From assembly GCA_050732995.1 (NCBI GenBank), contig JBOHSA010000185.1, forward strand, positions 1 to 11,275: a DNA stretch of 11,275 nt, written 5' to 3'. The notes below the pieces were generated by a model. It had not been told where the DNA came from. It made no database searches and saw only the letters and a program-made list of their open reading frames with translations. The translations under genes and the position numbers were made by a program. Below are positions 1 to 7,400 of this stretch, one piece after another. This DNA is from JBOHSA01 sp050732995 (lineage in GTDB: Bacteria; Gemmatimonadota; Gemmatimonadetes; Gemmatimonadales; GWC2-71-9). The first letter of the stretch is position 1. The number at the start of each line of letters is the position of its first letter.

Positions 1-581
1 ACCGCGGCCAGGCCGACCGGCCCGGTCCCCTGCACCAGGACGGTGTCCCCCATCGCGAGCCCGCTCCGCTCCACGGCCGCGAACCCCGTGAACATGCCGC
101 ACCCGCCCCCGATCACGTCGTCCACGCCGAGCGGCTCGGACAGCTTCAAGACGCGGACCCCCGGTTTCAGGTAGATCCGCTCCGCCCAGCCCCCCAAGGG
201 ACCGTCGTGCGCGGAGTAGGTGATCCCGTACACCCGTCGCGCGCGGCAGCGGCCCGGTTGCCGTGCGACGAGGCAGTAGCACGCGCCGCAGGCGCCGTGC
301 ACGTCGTAGAAGGTGACCACGTCGCCTGCGCTTAGTGGGGCGCCGAGAAAATCGCGTTCCACGCCGCGCGCTTCGAGCACGCGCCCGACGCTCACGTGGC
401 CGGGGATGATGGGGTACGGCACGCCCGCGAGCCGACCGTGGTGCAGGTGCACGTCCGTGCCGCATACTTCACTCGCCAGGGTCTCGAGCAGCACGCCGCC
501 CGGCTCGAGCACGGGGTCCGGCACGTCCCACAGCTCGAGTGGCCGGCCGGGCGCGACCATCACCGCCGCCTTGATCGGCAT
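1..581 (-). CDS. Zinc-type alcohol dehydrogenase (MDR family), C-terminus cut by window edge
   Basis: A medium-chain dehydrogenase/reductase, expected to oxidise an alcohol or reduce an aldehyde with NAD(P); the substrate cannot be told. The first 193 residues are present. The GroES-like domain has Cys40 in the motif VCGTD and His62 in GHVSVG, the usual catalytic zinc ligands, plus Cys160 in GGCGMFTG at the third-ligand site. A structural-zinc lobe is visible at Cys97, Cys100, Cys102 and Cys111. The Rossmann motif GTGPVGLA starts at residue 184, and the chain then runs off the window. Two oddities: the Glu that normally follows the catalytic His (GHE) is Val63, and the third lobe cysteine is one residue early (102 instead of 103). 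The start is ATG because the protein opens with the typical MPIKAAVM. The 11 nt before it are almost pure C on this strand, so no Shine-Dalgarno adjoins the start; coupling to the upstream phospholipase-like gene is likely. Confidence 0.9.
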   Translation of the reverse strand, partial: MPIKAAVMVAPGRPLELWDVPDPVLEPGGVLLETLASEVCGTDVHLHHGRLAGVPYPIIPGHVSVGRVLEARGVERDFLGAPLSAGDVVTFYDVHGACGACYCLVARQPGRCRARRVYGITYSAHDGPLGGWAERIYLKPGVRVLKLSEPLGVDDVIGGGCGMFTGFAAVERSGLAMGDTVLVQGTGPVGLAA

Positions 582-582
582 C

Positions 583-592
583 GGGGGGGGGG
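583..592. repeat. G10 homopolymer between two operon genes
   Basis: Ten consecutive G on the plus strand (C on the coding strand) fill almost the whole gap between the stop of the phospholipase-like gene and the ATG of the dehydrogenase. It is a simple mononucleotide tract and the longest homopolymer I noticed in the window. Confidence 0.9.
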
Positions 593-1405
593 TTACGGCT
601 CTTCCGCCACGACGTTGACGTAAAAGGTGTGGAGCACGTCGGCGAGCTCGTTCACGCCGAAGCTGAGCGAGGCGCCCACGCTCGCGCGGAACCCGAGGTC
701 GGTCCGGTGGCCTTGCAGTGCCTCCATGTCGTGCGCCCTGAGGATCGTTCCTTGCCCATTGGCGGTGGCGCGGGAAATGCGCTTCGCGGCCGTATAGGGC
801 GTGCGGATCACCAGATTGTCCGGCACGAGGGCCGCCTCGAATGTGCCCGCCTGGAACGAGCCGGTGAGGTTCGCCGCCCAGCCTTCATACGCGGAATGGC
901 GGCTCGAGCTCTCCCAGGGAACCGTATGGCCGTACTGGCTCACGTCGCCGATATAGTGCGCCATGGCGCCCAAATAGAACGCGGCGTCCCGCGGGCGGCC
1001 CGCCTGGAACGCCGCCACCGCCTTGCCGTACTCCTCGCGCGCGCGGACGGCCGCACGATCCTTGATGAGCGCGGACCAGTCGGCGTTCCATTCGACGCTG
1101 TGCCCCCGGCTGCGGTCGTCGTAGCCGCGGTGCGGCGTGCCGCACGCCGGCGCGATCTCGTTGTTGTCGGGAGCCTCGGTGCCGATGAGATAGACCGCCC
1201 GGTGCGGATCGAGCCACGCCCGCTCCGCCGCGGGCAGCAGGGCGCGCGCGTGGTCCGCGATCCAGTCGTGCGTCGCGTACGGCGGGGCGGTGCACTCGGC
1301 CGTCGTACTGGTGGCGGTGTTGCCGCTCGGGCCGTTGTTCCAAGCCGTGACGGTCAGCAGGGTCAGTACCGCCGCGGCCGGGCGGCCGACAAAGCGAGTC
1401 AGCAC
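593..1405 (-). CDS. Exported zinc-dependent phospholipase C / P1 nuclease-like enzyme
   Basis: A 270-aa protein of the phospholipase C/P1 nuclease superfamily, predicted to hydrolyse phosphodiester bonds outside the cytoplasm using a zinc cluster. The ligand pattern fits Bacillus cereus phospholipase C closely: His46 in THDWIADHA (like His14 in SHLWIVNRA), Asp80 in EAPDNNE, His102, then His150-x3-Asp154-x5-His160 in AHYIGDVSQYGH, and His170-x3-Glu174 in HSAYE. The N-terminal 22 residues (MLTRF, then a hydrophobic run AAAVLTLLTV) look like a Sec signal; no lipobox cysteine is seen. The start is GTG at 1405, with only a distant GGAG upstream. It is the first gene of a minus-strand pair with the dehydrogenase 11 bp downstream. 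Lipid versus nucleic-acid substrate cannot be decided from sequence; the spacing favours the phospholipase C branch. Confidence 0.85.
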   Translation of the reverse strand: MLTRFVGRPAAAVLTLLTVTAWNNGPSGNTATSTTAECTAPPYATHDWIADHARALLPAAERAWLDPHRAVYLIGTEAPDNNEIAPACGTPHRGYDDRSRGHSVEWNADWSALIKDRAAVRAREEYGKAVAAFQAGRPRDAAFYLGAMAHYIGDVSQYGHTVPWESSSRHSAYEGWAANLTGSFQAGTFEAALVPDNLVIRTPYTAAKRISRATANGQGTILRAHDMEALQGHRTDLGFRASVGASLSFGVNELADVLHTFYVNVVAEEP

Positions 1406-1496
1406 GATGGGAGAATGGACTCCAACCGCCCGGGGCGAAAGGGCGGGTCCGCCGGGACGTCTCTAGATTGGTGCCTGACTCGAGTGGGAGGGTGCC
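1406..1496. promoter_or_regulatory. Divergent intergenic region
   Basis: This gap separates the minus-strand phospholipase-like gene from the plus-strand small ORF, so promoters for both should lie here. On the plus strand TAGATT at 1465-1470 could be a -10 element (4 of 6 matches to TATAAT), about 26 nt before the ATG at 1497; I find no convincing -35. For the minus strand I see no recognisable promoter. This is a weak assignment resting mainly on gene arrangement. Confidence 0.25.
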
Positions 1497-1652
1497 ATGC
1501 ACACCAGCGTGGGACGGTGGCCGGGGGCGCTGCTCATCGGCCTGGAGACCCTGGCGTTCTATTTCCCGGTGGTCGAGGGGCGAGAAGCGGTGGTGCAGCT
1601 GCATTGGGGGACGACGGTCGTGCCCATCCCCTTGAGGGCGAAGCCGACTTGA
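1497..1652 (+). CDS. Putative small protein, 51 aa, unknown function
   Basis: I do not recognise this protein. Support for coding: ATG preceded by GGGAGG with about 5 nt spacing, an uninterrupted 51 codons, and about 88% G or C at third codon positions (only six codons end in A or T), as in the real genes around it. The N-terminal half holds a hydrophobic stretch (GALLIGLETLAFYFPVV, residues 10-26) that could be a single membrane segment or an uncleaved anchor; the rest is short with mixed charge (EGRE, LRAKPT). It ends 6 bp before the 3' end of the convergent tRNA-Lys gene. It could also be a chance ORF in high-GC DNA. Confidence 0.5.
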   Translation: MHTSVGRWPGALLIGLETLAFYFPVVEGREAVVQLHWGTTVVPIPLRAKPT

Positions 1653-1658
1653 ACCCGA

Positions 1659-1731
<73 letters not shown>

Positions 1732-1769
1732 GTACTACGGACTGCGACCTTCGACGCCTCTCGGCCTCA

Positions 1770-1841
1770 TGCCCCCAAGGGGAATCGAACCCCTGTTCCC
1801 ACCTTGAAAGAGTGGTGTCCTGACCGTTAGACGATGGGGGC
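1770..1841 (-). tRNA. tRNA-Glu (anticodon TTC)
   Basis: Acceptor GCCCCCA pairs with TGGGGGC. The D-arm begins GTCT and closes AGGAC in the usual tRNA-Glu form. Anticodon stem CCACT/GGTGG (one T-G wobble) encloses loop CTTTCAA, giving anticodon TTC, which reads GAA/GAG. T-arm is CAGGG-TTCGATT-CCCTT, with one G-T wobble pair. Discriminator is A and CCA is not encoded. It lies 14 nt after the Glu(CTC) gene in the same transcript direction. Confidence 0.97.
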
Positions 1842-1855
1842 TCCTCCCCTGGGAA

Positions 1856-1928
1856 TAGCGGTAACGGGATTCGAACCCGTGTTTGAGCCTTGAGAGGGCT
1901 CCGTCCTAGTCCCCTAGACGATACCGCC
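1856..1928 (-). tRNA. tRNA-Glu (anticodon CTC)
   Basis: Acceptor GGCGGTA pairs with TACCGCT, which makes the first pair G1-U72, a wobble; the other six pairs are standard. D-arm is GTCT...AGGAC as in the neighbouring Glu tRNA. Anticodon stem GAGCC/GGCTC encloses loop CTCTCAA, anticodon CTC (reads GAG). T-arm is ACGGG-TTCGAAT-CCCGT, discriminator A, no encoded CCA. It is the first gene of the cluster; GAG is an expected heavily used codon in such GC-rich DNA. Confidence 0.96.
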
Positions 1929-1941
1929 GCACCGGGCGCCA

Positions 1942-1971
1942 AATATCACCAGCGGCACGTGGACCCCGCAA
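1942..1971 (-). promoter_or_regulatory. Candidate promoter of the tRNA cluster
   Basis: On the minus strand TTGCGG (1966-1971) and GATATT (1942-1947) are separated by 18 bp. The -10-like box is 13 nt before the first base of tRNA-Glu(CTC), so a start about 7 nt downstream of it would give a short leader. GATATT sits in one of the few AT-rich patches here. Assignment is by similarity to sigma-70-type boxes and by position only. Confidence 0.4.
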
Positions 1972-2057
1972 CCCGCCGCCCGCTTCCGCTCCCCGCCGCC
2001 CGGCTTTAGCCTTATCCGCCGCCGACACCTCCGCGCCAAGGAGCTCCAACGGCCGTC

Positions 2058-3272
2058 TTGAAGAAAGTCACCGCACTCCTGGGCCTCGAGGGCCTCCTGG
2101 TGATCGCGGCGGTCGTCCTGCTGAGCCGGGACGACTTGCGCCAGCCGGTGGCCGGCGCGGCGGGGTTCTACAGCTACGCAGTGCTCGCCGCGGGGCTCGT
2201 AGTGGGCTGGCGGTTCCAGCGCAGCCGGCTGCTGTTCTCGGTGATCGTGCTGGCGCTGACGCACCAGGCGCTGGCGCTCGCCGCCGGCCGGGCCACCACG
2301 ACGGGCCCGGGCCAACTCGTGTTCCACGCGACCGCCCTGCTCCTGCCGCTCAACCTCGCCGCCATCGCGCTGCTCCCGGAGCGGGGCATCCTCGGGCCGG
2401 CGGGAGTGCGGCGCTGGACGGCTATCGCGGCCCAGGTGGCGCTCGTCGTAATCCTGGCGCGCGCCGGCGGCCCGGGCGTCGGGGCGGCCCTTCAGTTCGC
2501 GCTCCTGCCCGCGAAGCTCTTCGGCTGGACGTCCCTGGCGCAGCCCGCCCTGGTCGCGTTCGGGGTGGCGCTCGCCCTGGTGGCCGGCGCATGGTTCCTC
2601 GCTCCGAGCACCACGGGACGCGGCTACGCCTGGGCCCTGCTCGCGGCCTTTCTCGCCCTCACGACCCGAGGCCCGATGGTGGACCGCGCGGTGTACCTGG
2701 CCACCGCCGGGCTCGCCCTAGTCGTCACCGTCATCGAAGCCTCCTATCGCATGGCGTACCAGGACGGCCTCACCGGCCTGCCGGGCCGCCGGGCGCTGAA
2801 CGAGGCGCTGATGCGCCTGGGCGGGGGCGGCCAATACACCGTGGCGATGGTGGACGTGGACCACTTCAAGCGCTTCAACGACACCTACGGCCACGACGCC
2901 GGCGACCAGGTCCTGCGCATGGTGGCCGCCAAGCTCGCGACCGTCTCGGGAGGGAAGGCGTACCGCTACGGCGGGGAGGAGTTCGCCCTGCTCTTCCCCG
3001 GCAAGACGGTGGAGGACTGCCTGCCCGAGCTCGAGCGGCTACGCCAGGTCGTGGAGGAGTCGACGTTCACGCTGCGCGGTCGCTTGCGGCCCCGCCAGAA
3101 ACCGACCCGGCTGAGCGGCGCCGTCAAGCGGCGCAAACAGGTGTCCATCACCGTGAGTCTCGGGGCCGCGGCGTCGAACCAGCGCTCCGACCGGCCCGAA
3201 GTGGTCGTCCAGGCGGCCGACCGGGCGTTGTATCGGGCCAAGGAAGCGGGGCGCAACCGGGTGGAGACCTAG
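2058..3272 (+). CDS. Membrane-anchored diguanylate cyclase (GGDEF)
   Basis: A 404-aa protein predicted to make cyclic di-GMP from two GTP at the inner membrane. Residues 5 to about 228 are mostly hydrophobic with perhaps seven or eight membrane segments and no recognised sensor domain. From about 229 a GGDEF domain follows: DGLTGLPGRRAL (236-247), the metal/substrate region VDVDHFKRFNDTYGH (265-279), the active-site motif GGEEF at 305-309, and the C-terminal ADRALYRAKEAGRN. The product-inhibition I-site RxxD expected at 296-299 is absent (V..G). A basic insert (about residues 340-361, many Arg and Lys) precedes the strand VSITVSLGAA. The start is TTG, with AAGGAG about 14 nt upstream, longer than ideal; no better in-frame start lies nearby. 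Its stop codon overlaps that of the convergent peptidase gene. Confidence 0.9.
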   Translation: MKKVTALLGLEGLLVIAAVVLLSRDDLRQPVAGAAGFYSYAVLAAGLVVGWRFQRSRLLFSVIVLALTHQALALAAGRATTTGPGQLVFHATALLLPLNLAAIALLPERGILGPAGVRRWTAIAAQVALVVILARAGGPGVGAALQFALLPAKLFGWTSLAQPALVAFGVALALVAGAWFLAPSTTGRGYAWALLAAFLALTTRGPMVDRAVYLATAGLALVVTVIEASYRMAYQDGLTGLPGRRALNEALMRLGGGGQYTVAMVDVDHFKRFNDTYGHDAGDQVLRMVAAKLATVSGGKAYRYGGEEFALLFPGKTVEDCLPELERLRQVVEESTFTLRGRLRPRQKPTRLSGAVKRRKQVSITVSLGAAASNQRSDRPEVVVQAADRALYRAKEAGRNRVET

Positions 3273-3829
3273 GGCAGCGGCGCAAGCGGGCGGACCAGCA
3301 GGTATTCCTCCGGATGCTTCGTCACGAAATCCCAGATGTCGTCCGGCGTCGCGGCCCCCGGCGCCACGCCGAAGTGCCGCCCGACCTTGGCGAACGCCGA
3401 GGCCACGACCCAGCTGCAGATCGGGTAGCGCTCCTGGTTCACCAGCCGGCGGAAGACGTAGGCGCCGAGCAGGAGCCAGTCCAGAAAATGCGCCGCGATC
3501 ACAAGGTAGCCGTACTCGCGCCCTTCGTAGTCCTCGGCCTTCCGCACGACCCTCGCCCGCTCGGCATCACTGAGGGTCACGGGCCGATAGACGGCGACCA
3601 GATGACCCCGCTTGCCGCCGTAGCGCGCCGCCAGGCGGTGGCGGCGCACCCGGCTCAGGGCCTCGATCACGACGGCTTGTTGGACCGGACCGCCTGCGAC
3701 CACGATGCCGACGTGGTTCACCACGGTGCGGGATTCGCCGAGGTGGCGCGAGAAGAACCGGATCGCCGCGCTGATGAACCCGCGCCCCCAGGTCAGGAAC
3801 ACGTCAGCCGGGCGGAGCTCGTCGCTCAT
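3269..3829 (-). CDS. Permuted NlpC/P60-type cysteine peptidase, YiiX/YebB-like (C92)
   Basis: A 186-aa protein resembling the YiiX/YebB group of papain-fold cysteine hydrolases. In this group the catalytic order is permuted, with His ahead of Cys. Visible here: His39 in VNHVGIV, Glu56 in VIEAL, and Cys138 in YPICSWVVASAF near the C-terminal side. Family members act on amide or ester bonds, in some cases of lipid or peptidoglycan type; the substrate here is unknown. No signal peptide is evident (MSDELRPADVFLTWG), although residues 107-128 are hydrophobic. The ATG overlaps the TGA of the upstream YceI-like gene as ATGA, so translation is probably coupled. At the other end, its TAG and the TAG of the convergent cyclase share the palindrome CTAG. 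Confidence 0.8.
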   Translation of the reverse strand: MSDELRPADVFLTWGRGFISAAIRFFSRHLGESRTVVNHVGIVVAGGPVQQAVVIEALSRVRRHRLAARYGGKRGHLVAVYRPVTLSDAERARVVRKAEDYEGREYGYLVIAAHFLDWLLLGAYVFRRLVNQERYPICSWVVASAFAKVGRHFGVAPGAATPDDIWDFVTKHPEEYLLVRPLAPLP

Positions 3830-4437
3830 GGCGACCCGGAGGCGGCGGGCGGGACCACGCCGAAGACGACATCGACGTGGACCACGATGTCGGGATGCAT
3901 CTTGAGCAGGCCGAGCATCTTGCTCAACCCGCCGATCCGATAATCCTTGAGATTCAGCGGAAAGTCGCTCCGCACCCCGATCTCCTCCGGCCCGAGCACG
4001 ACGACTGCCGGGAGCGAAACGTCGCGAGCCACACCGTGGAGCGTCAGGCGGCCCCGGAGCGCGACGGCCACGGTGTCCCCACTCGTCCCCGCGCGTGTCG
4101 AGTCGGGCGTGACCCCGTCCAGCTCGAAGCGCATCGTGGGAAACGAATCCGACTGCATGGACTTGTTGAGGTCTTTGTCCCGTTTGCCGTTGCCGGTGAG
4201 CAGCGTGCGCACGGGTGCTTCGACCCAGCCGCGCACGGCGGAGAGATCGTCCCCTCCCGTCATGGCGCCCGTCACGGAGTCGGTGCGTCCGACGAAATCC
4301 CCCAGGGTGGCGCGGCCGTCGAAGCTCAAGCTGCCGTGGCGCAGGACACCGTTCGGGACCGGGCGCTGGGCGGGGGCCGCGCCCGGCGGCGGGAGCGTCC
4401 CGCTGACGAGGAAGGTGACCAGGAGCGGTCGCATCAT
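3826..4437 (-). CDS. Exported YceI-like domain protein
   Basis: A 203-aa protein with an N-terminal signal peptide (MMRPLLVTFLVSG..., likely cleavage after APA at about residue 23) and a YceI-like domain. YceI proteins are lipocalin-like barrels that bind isoprenoid or other amphiphilic molecules in the periplasm. Family-like stretches are RDKDLNKSMQSDSFPTMRFE (86-105) and the later LTLHGVARDVSLPA (131-144). It heads a two-gene operon with the papain-fold peptidase, overlapping by 4 nt. The first of two tandem ATG codons was taken; GGAAGG lies about 16 nt upstream, too far for a strong ribosome site, so a leaderless or non-canonical start is possible. The open frame continues far upstream, but that part is antisense to the fusion gene and Arg/Pro-rich, so I exclude it. 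No molecular partner is known. Confidence 0.82.
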   Translation of the reverse strand: MMRPLLVTFLVSGTLPPPGAAPAQRPVPNGVLRHGSLSFDGRATLGDFVGRTDSVTGAMTGGDDLSAVRGWVEAPVRTLLTGNGKRDKDLNKSMQSDSFPTMRFELDGVTPDSTRAGTSGDTVAVALRGRLTLHGVARDVSLPAVVVLGPEEIGVRSDFPLNLKDYRIGGLSKMLGLLKMHPDIVVHVDVVFGVVPPAASGSP

Positions 4438-4444
4438 ACACGCC

Positions 4445-4474
4445 AGTATCGTACCTTCCGGTCGGGGGTAGCAA
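4445..4474 (-). promoter_or_regulatory. Candidate promoter of the YceI-like/peptidase operon
   Basis: In the 42-bp gap between divergent starts, the minus strand has TTGCTA (4469-4474), an 18-bp spacer and GATACT (4445-4450). A transcript starting about 7 nt downstream would begin at or next to the ATG at 4437, giving a leaderless mRNA. No separate plus-strand promoter is apparent in the same gap; the fusion gene's promoter may lie inside the YceI-like coding region. Confidence 0.25.
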
Positions 4475-4479
4475 GAGCC

Positions 4480-7400
4480 ATGACCAGCGCCCGTCGCGTG
4501 CTTCCTCTGGTCGCCGCCGGCCTCGTCGCCGCGGCGACGGCCCCCGCGCAGTACTTCGGCCGTAACAAGGTCCAATACGAGACGTTCGACTTCAAGGTGC
4601 TCTCGACCGAGCACTTCGCGGTCTACTTCTACCCCGCCGAGCGGGACGCCGCCGAGCAGGCGGCGCGCCTCGCCGAGCGGTGGTACGCGCGGCTCGCGGC
4701 GGTGTTGCAGCACCGGCTGAGCGGCCGGCAGCCGCTCATCCTGTACGCCGACCACCCGGATTTCGAGCAGACGAACGTCTTCTCCGATCAACCGAGCGAG
4801 GGGACAGGCGGGGTGACCGAGAGTCTGAAGCGCCGGATCATCCTGCCGCTCGGCGCCGCGCTCGCGGAGACCGACCACGTGCTCGGGCACGAGTTGGTGC
4901 ACGCCTTCCAGTATGACATCACCGGCAAGGGCGGCGGCGGCAGCGCCGGGGTACCCGGTGTCTCGCGGCTCCCCCTGTGGTTCGTGGAAGGCATGGCCGA
5001 GTACCTGTCGCTCGGCGCGGCCGACCCGCACACGGCCATGTGGATGCGCGACGCGGTGCACCGGAACCGCCTGCCGAGTCTCTCGGATCTCGCGGGCTAT
5101 AAATTCTTCCCCTACCGCTATGGGCAGGCGTTCTGGGCGTACCTGGGCGGCACCTACGGCGACTCGATCGTGGGTCGCGCGCTCCGGCTCGCCGGGAAAT
5201 CGGGCGACGTGCGGAGCGCGCTGCAGCAGTTGACCGGCCGGGCGCCGGACAGTCTCGTGGCGGACTGGCACCTGGCCTTGCGGGCGGCGGCGGAGCCCGT
5301 GGCGCTCGCCACCGGCTGGCCGCTCCCGCCGCCCGGCGCGCCGAAACGGCGGGGGGCGACCCAGGGGCCCGAGCCCGCCGTTCCGGGCGCGCGGCGCATC
5401 GTGGGCGGGCGCCGCGACACGCGGCTGAACCTGGCGCCGGCGCTCAGCCCCGACGGGCGCCGCATCGTCTACTTCTCCGAGGCCAGCTTGTTCTCGATCG
5501 ACCTCTACGTGGCCGACGCGGAGACGGGCCAATCGCGCCGCAAGCTGTTCTCGATGACGCGCGACCCCCATTACGAGAGCCTGCAGTTCATCAACTCGGC
5601 GGGGGCGTGGGAGCTCGCGGGCCGGCGCTTCGCGTTCGGCGCGATCGCGCGCGGGCACCCCGTGCTCACGATCATCGACGCCGAGACGCGCGCCGTCGAG
5701 CGCGAGGTCCCATTCCCGGAGCTGGGGGAGATCTTCAACCCGACCTGGGCGCCGGACGGCGAGGCGATCGCGTTCAGCGCACAAGTGGGCGGCTTCACCG
5801 ACCTCTTCGTCTACGACCTCGAACGCCGCCGGTTGCGCCGTCTCACCGAGGACCCGTACGCCGACCTGCAACCCGCCTGGGCACCCAGCGGCGGCGCGAT
5901 CGCCTTCGTCACCGACCGCTTCACCACGTCGCTCGGGACGCTCGCCCCCGGGAACTACGGGCTGGCCGTCGTGGACGCGGCCTCCGGCCGCATCCGGGCG
6001 CTGCCGACGCTGGGCGACGCGAAGCACATCAACCCCCAGTGGAGCCCCGACGCCCTGAGCCTGTATTTCCTGGCGGACCGCGGCGGCATCACGAACGTCT
6101 ACCGGTTGACCCTCGCCGACGGCGCGGTCGCGCAGGTCACCAATCTGTATACCGGGGTCAGCGGCATCACGGCCTTGAGCCCCGCGCTCTCCGTGGCGCA
6201 GCGGAGCGGCCGTCTCGTGTTCGGCACCTACCAGGACGACGGGTATGTGCTCGACGCCCTGGACGACCGGAGGCTCGTGGCCGGCGGGCCGCCGCGGGCG
6301 CTGCCGCCGCGCGCCGCCGTCCTGCCGCCGGCGGACCAGGTGCGCACGAGCGCGCTCGCCGCGATGCTCCGCGACCCCGTCACGGGCCTACCACCGAACA
6401 CCGAGTATCCTGTGACGCCGTACCGGGCCGGAGTCGCCCTCGATTTCATCGCCCAACCCAGTCTCGGCATCGCGGCCGATCGGTTCGGGACCTACATCGG
6501 CGGCGGCGCGACCCTCTACTGGAGCGACCTGTTAGGGGACCACAACCTCGTGACCATGGCGCAGGTCAGCGGGGAATTCGGCGACCTGAATGTCGCGGGG
6601 CTCGTGGCGTACGAGAACCGCAAGCGCCGGTTGAACTGGGGGATGGCCGTGCAACAGATCCCCTACATCACCGGTGCGATCGCGGCCGGTACCGGTACGG
6701 TGGGCGGCCAGCCGGCTTATATCGAGCAAATCGATCGCCTCCGGCAGACCAACCGCCAGGCGGTCGGGTACGTGGCCTATCCGCTCAACCGGGCCCAGCG
6801 CGTCGAGTTCCAAGCCGCCGTCCAACACATCAGCTTCGACCGTACGCTCCGCACGCGGGCGATCTCGCTCACCACCGAGCGAGAGATCTACGATTCCACC
6901 AAGCGGCTGCCGGTGGCGGACCCGCTGACCCTCGGCAGTGCGAGCACGGCCGTGGTGTACGACAATTCTGTATTTGGCGCGACGAGTCCGATCTATGGGC
7001 AACGCTACCGGCTCGAGGCCTCACCGACCTTCGGGTCGCTCCAGTACACGACGCTCTTGGCCGACTACCGCCGGTATGTTCTGCCGGTCCGCCCGTTCAC
7101 GCTGGCGGGTCGGGTGCTCCATCTGGGTCGCTACGGGCCCGATGGGGATGACGGTCGGATGTACCCGTTCTATCTGGGCTACCCCAGCCTCGTGCGGGGC
7201 TACGATTTCGGGTCCTTTGACGCCTCCGAGTGCCCCACCGGAACGGGGGTGGGCTGCCCCGTGATCGAGCAGCTGTTCGGCAGCCGGATCCTGGTGGGCA
7301 ACGTGGAGCTGCGCTTCCCGTTGTTCGGGCTGCTCGGGCTGGGCGATGGCTACTACGGCTTCCTGCCGGTCGAGGCCGCGCTGTTCTCCGACGCGGGCGT

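Noticed and set aside
1629..1640. CCCTTGAGGG inverted repeat as a terminator for the tRNA cluster
   Set aside because: Stem of only 3 bp and no T-run, so it does not support a rho-independent terminator.
2591..3943. Plus-strand 450-codon open frame
   Set aside because: Out of frame with the cyclase and antisense to the peptidase; Arg/Pro-rich without domain sense.
3877..4479. In-frame extension of the fusion gene upstream of its ATG
   Set aside because: It is antisense to the YceI-like gene, and the ATG at 4480 gives a clean signal peptide.
4438..6027. Upstream part of a long minus-strand open frame continuous with the YceI-like gene
   Set aside because: Antisense to the well-supported fusion gene; its product is Arg/Ala/Val-rich with no domain, as expected of antisense frames in high-GC DNA.
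5607..7151. Plus-strand 514-codon open frame inside the fusion gene
   Set aside because: Shifted frame of the fusion gene with Arg/His/Pro-rich composition.
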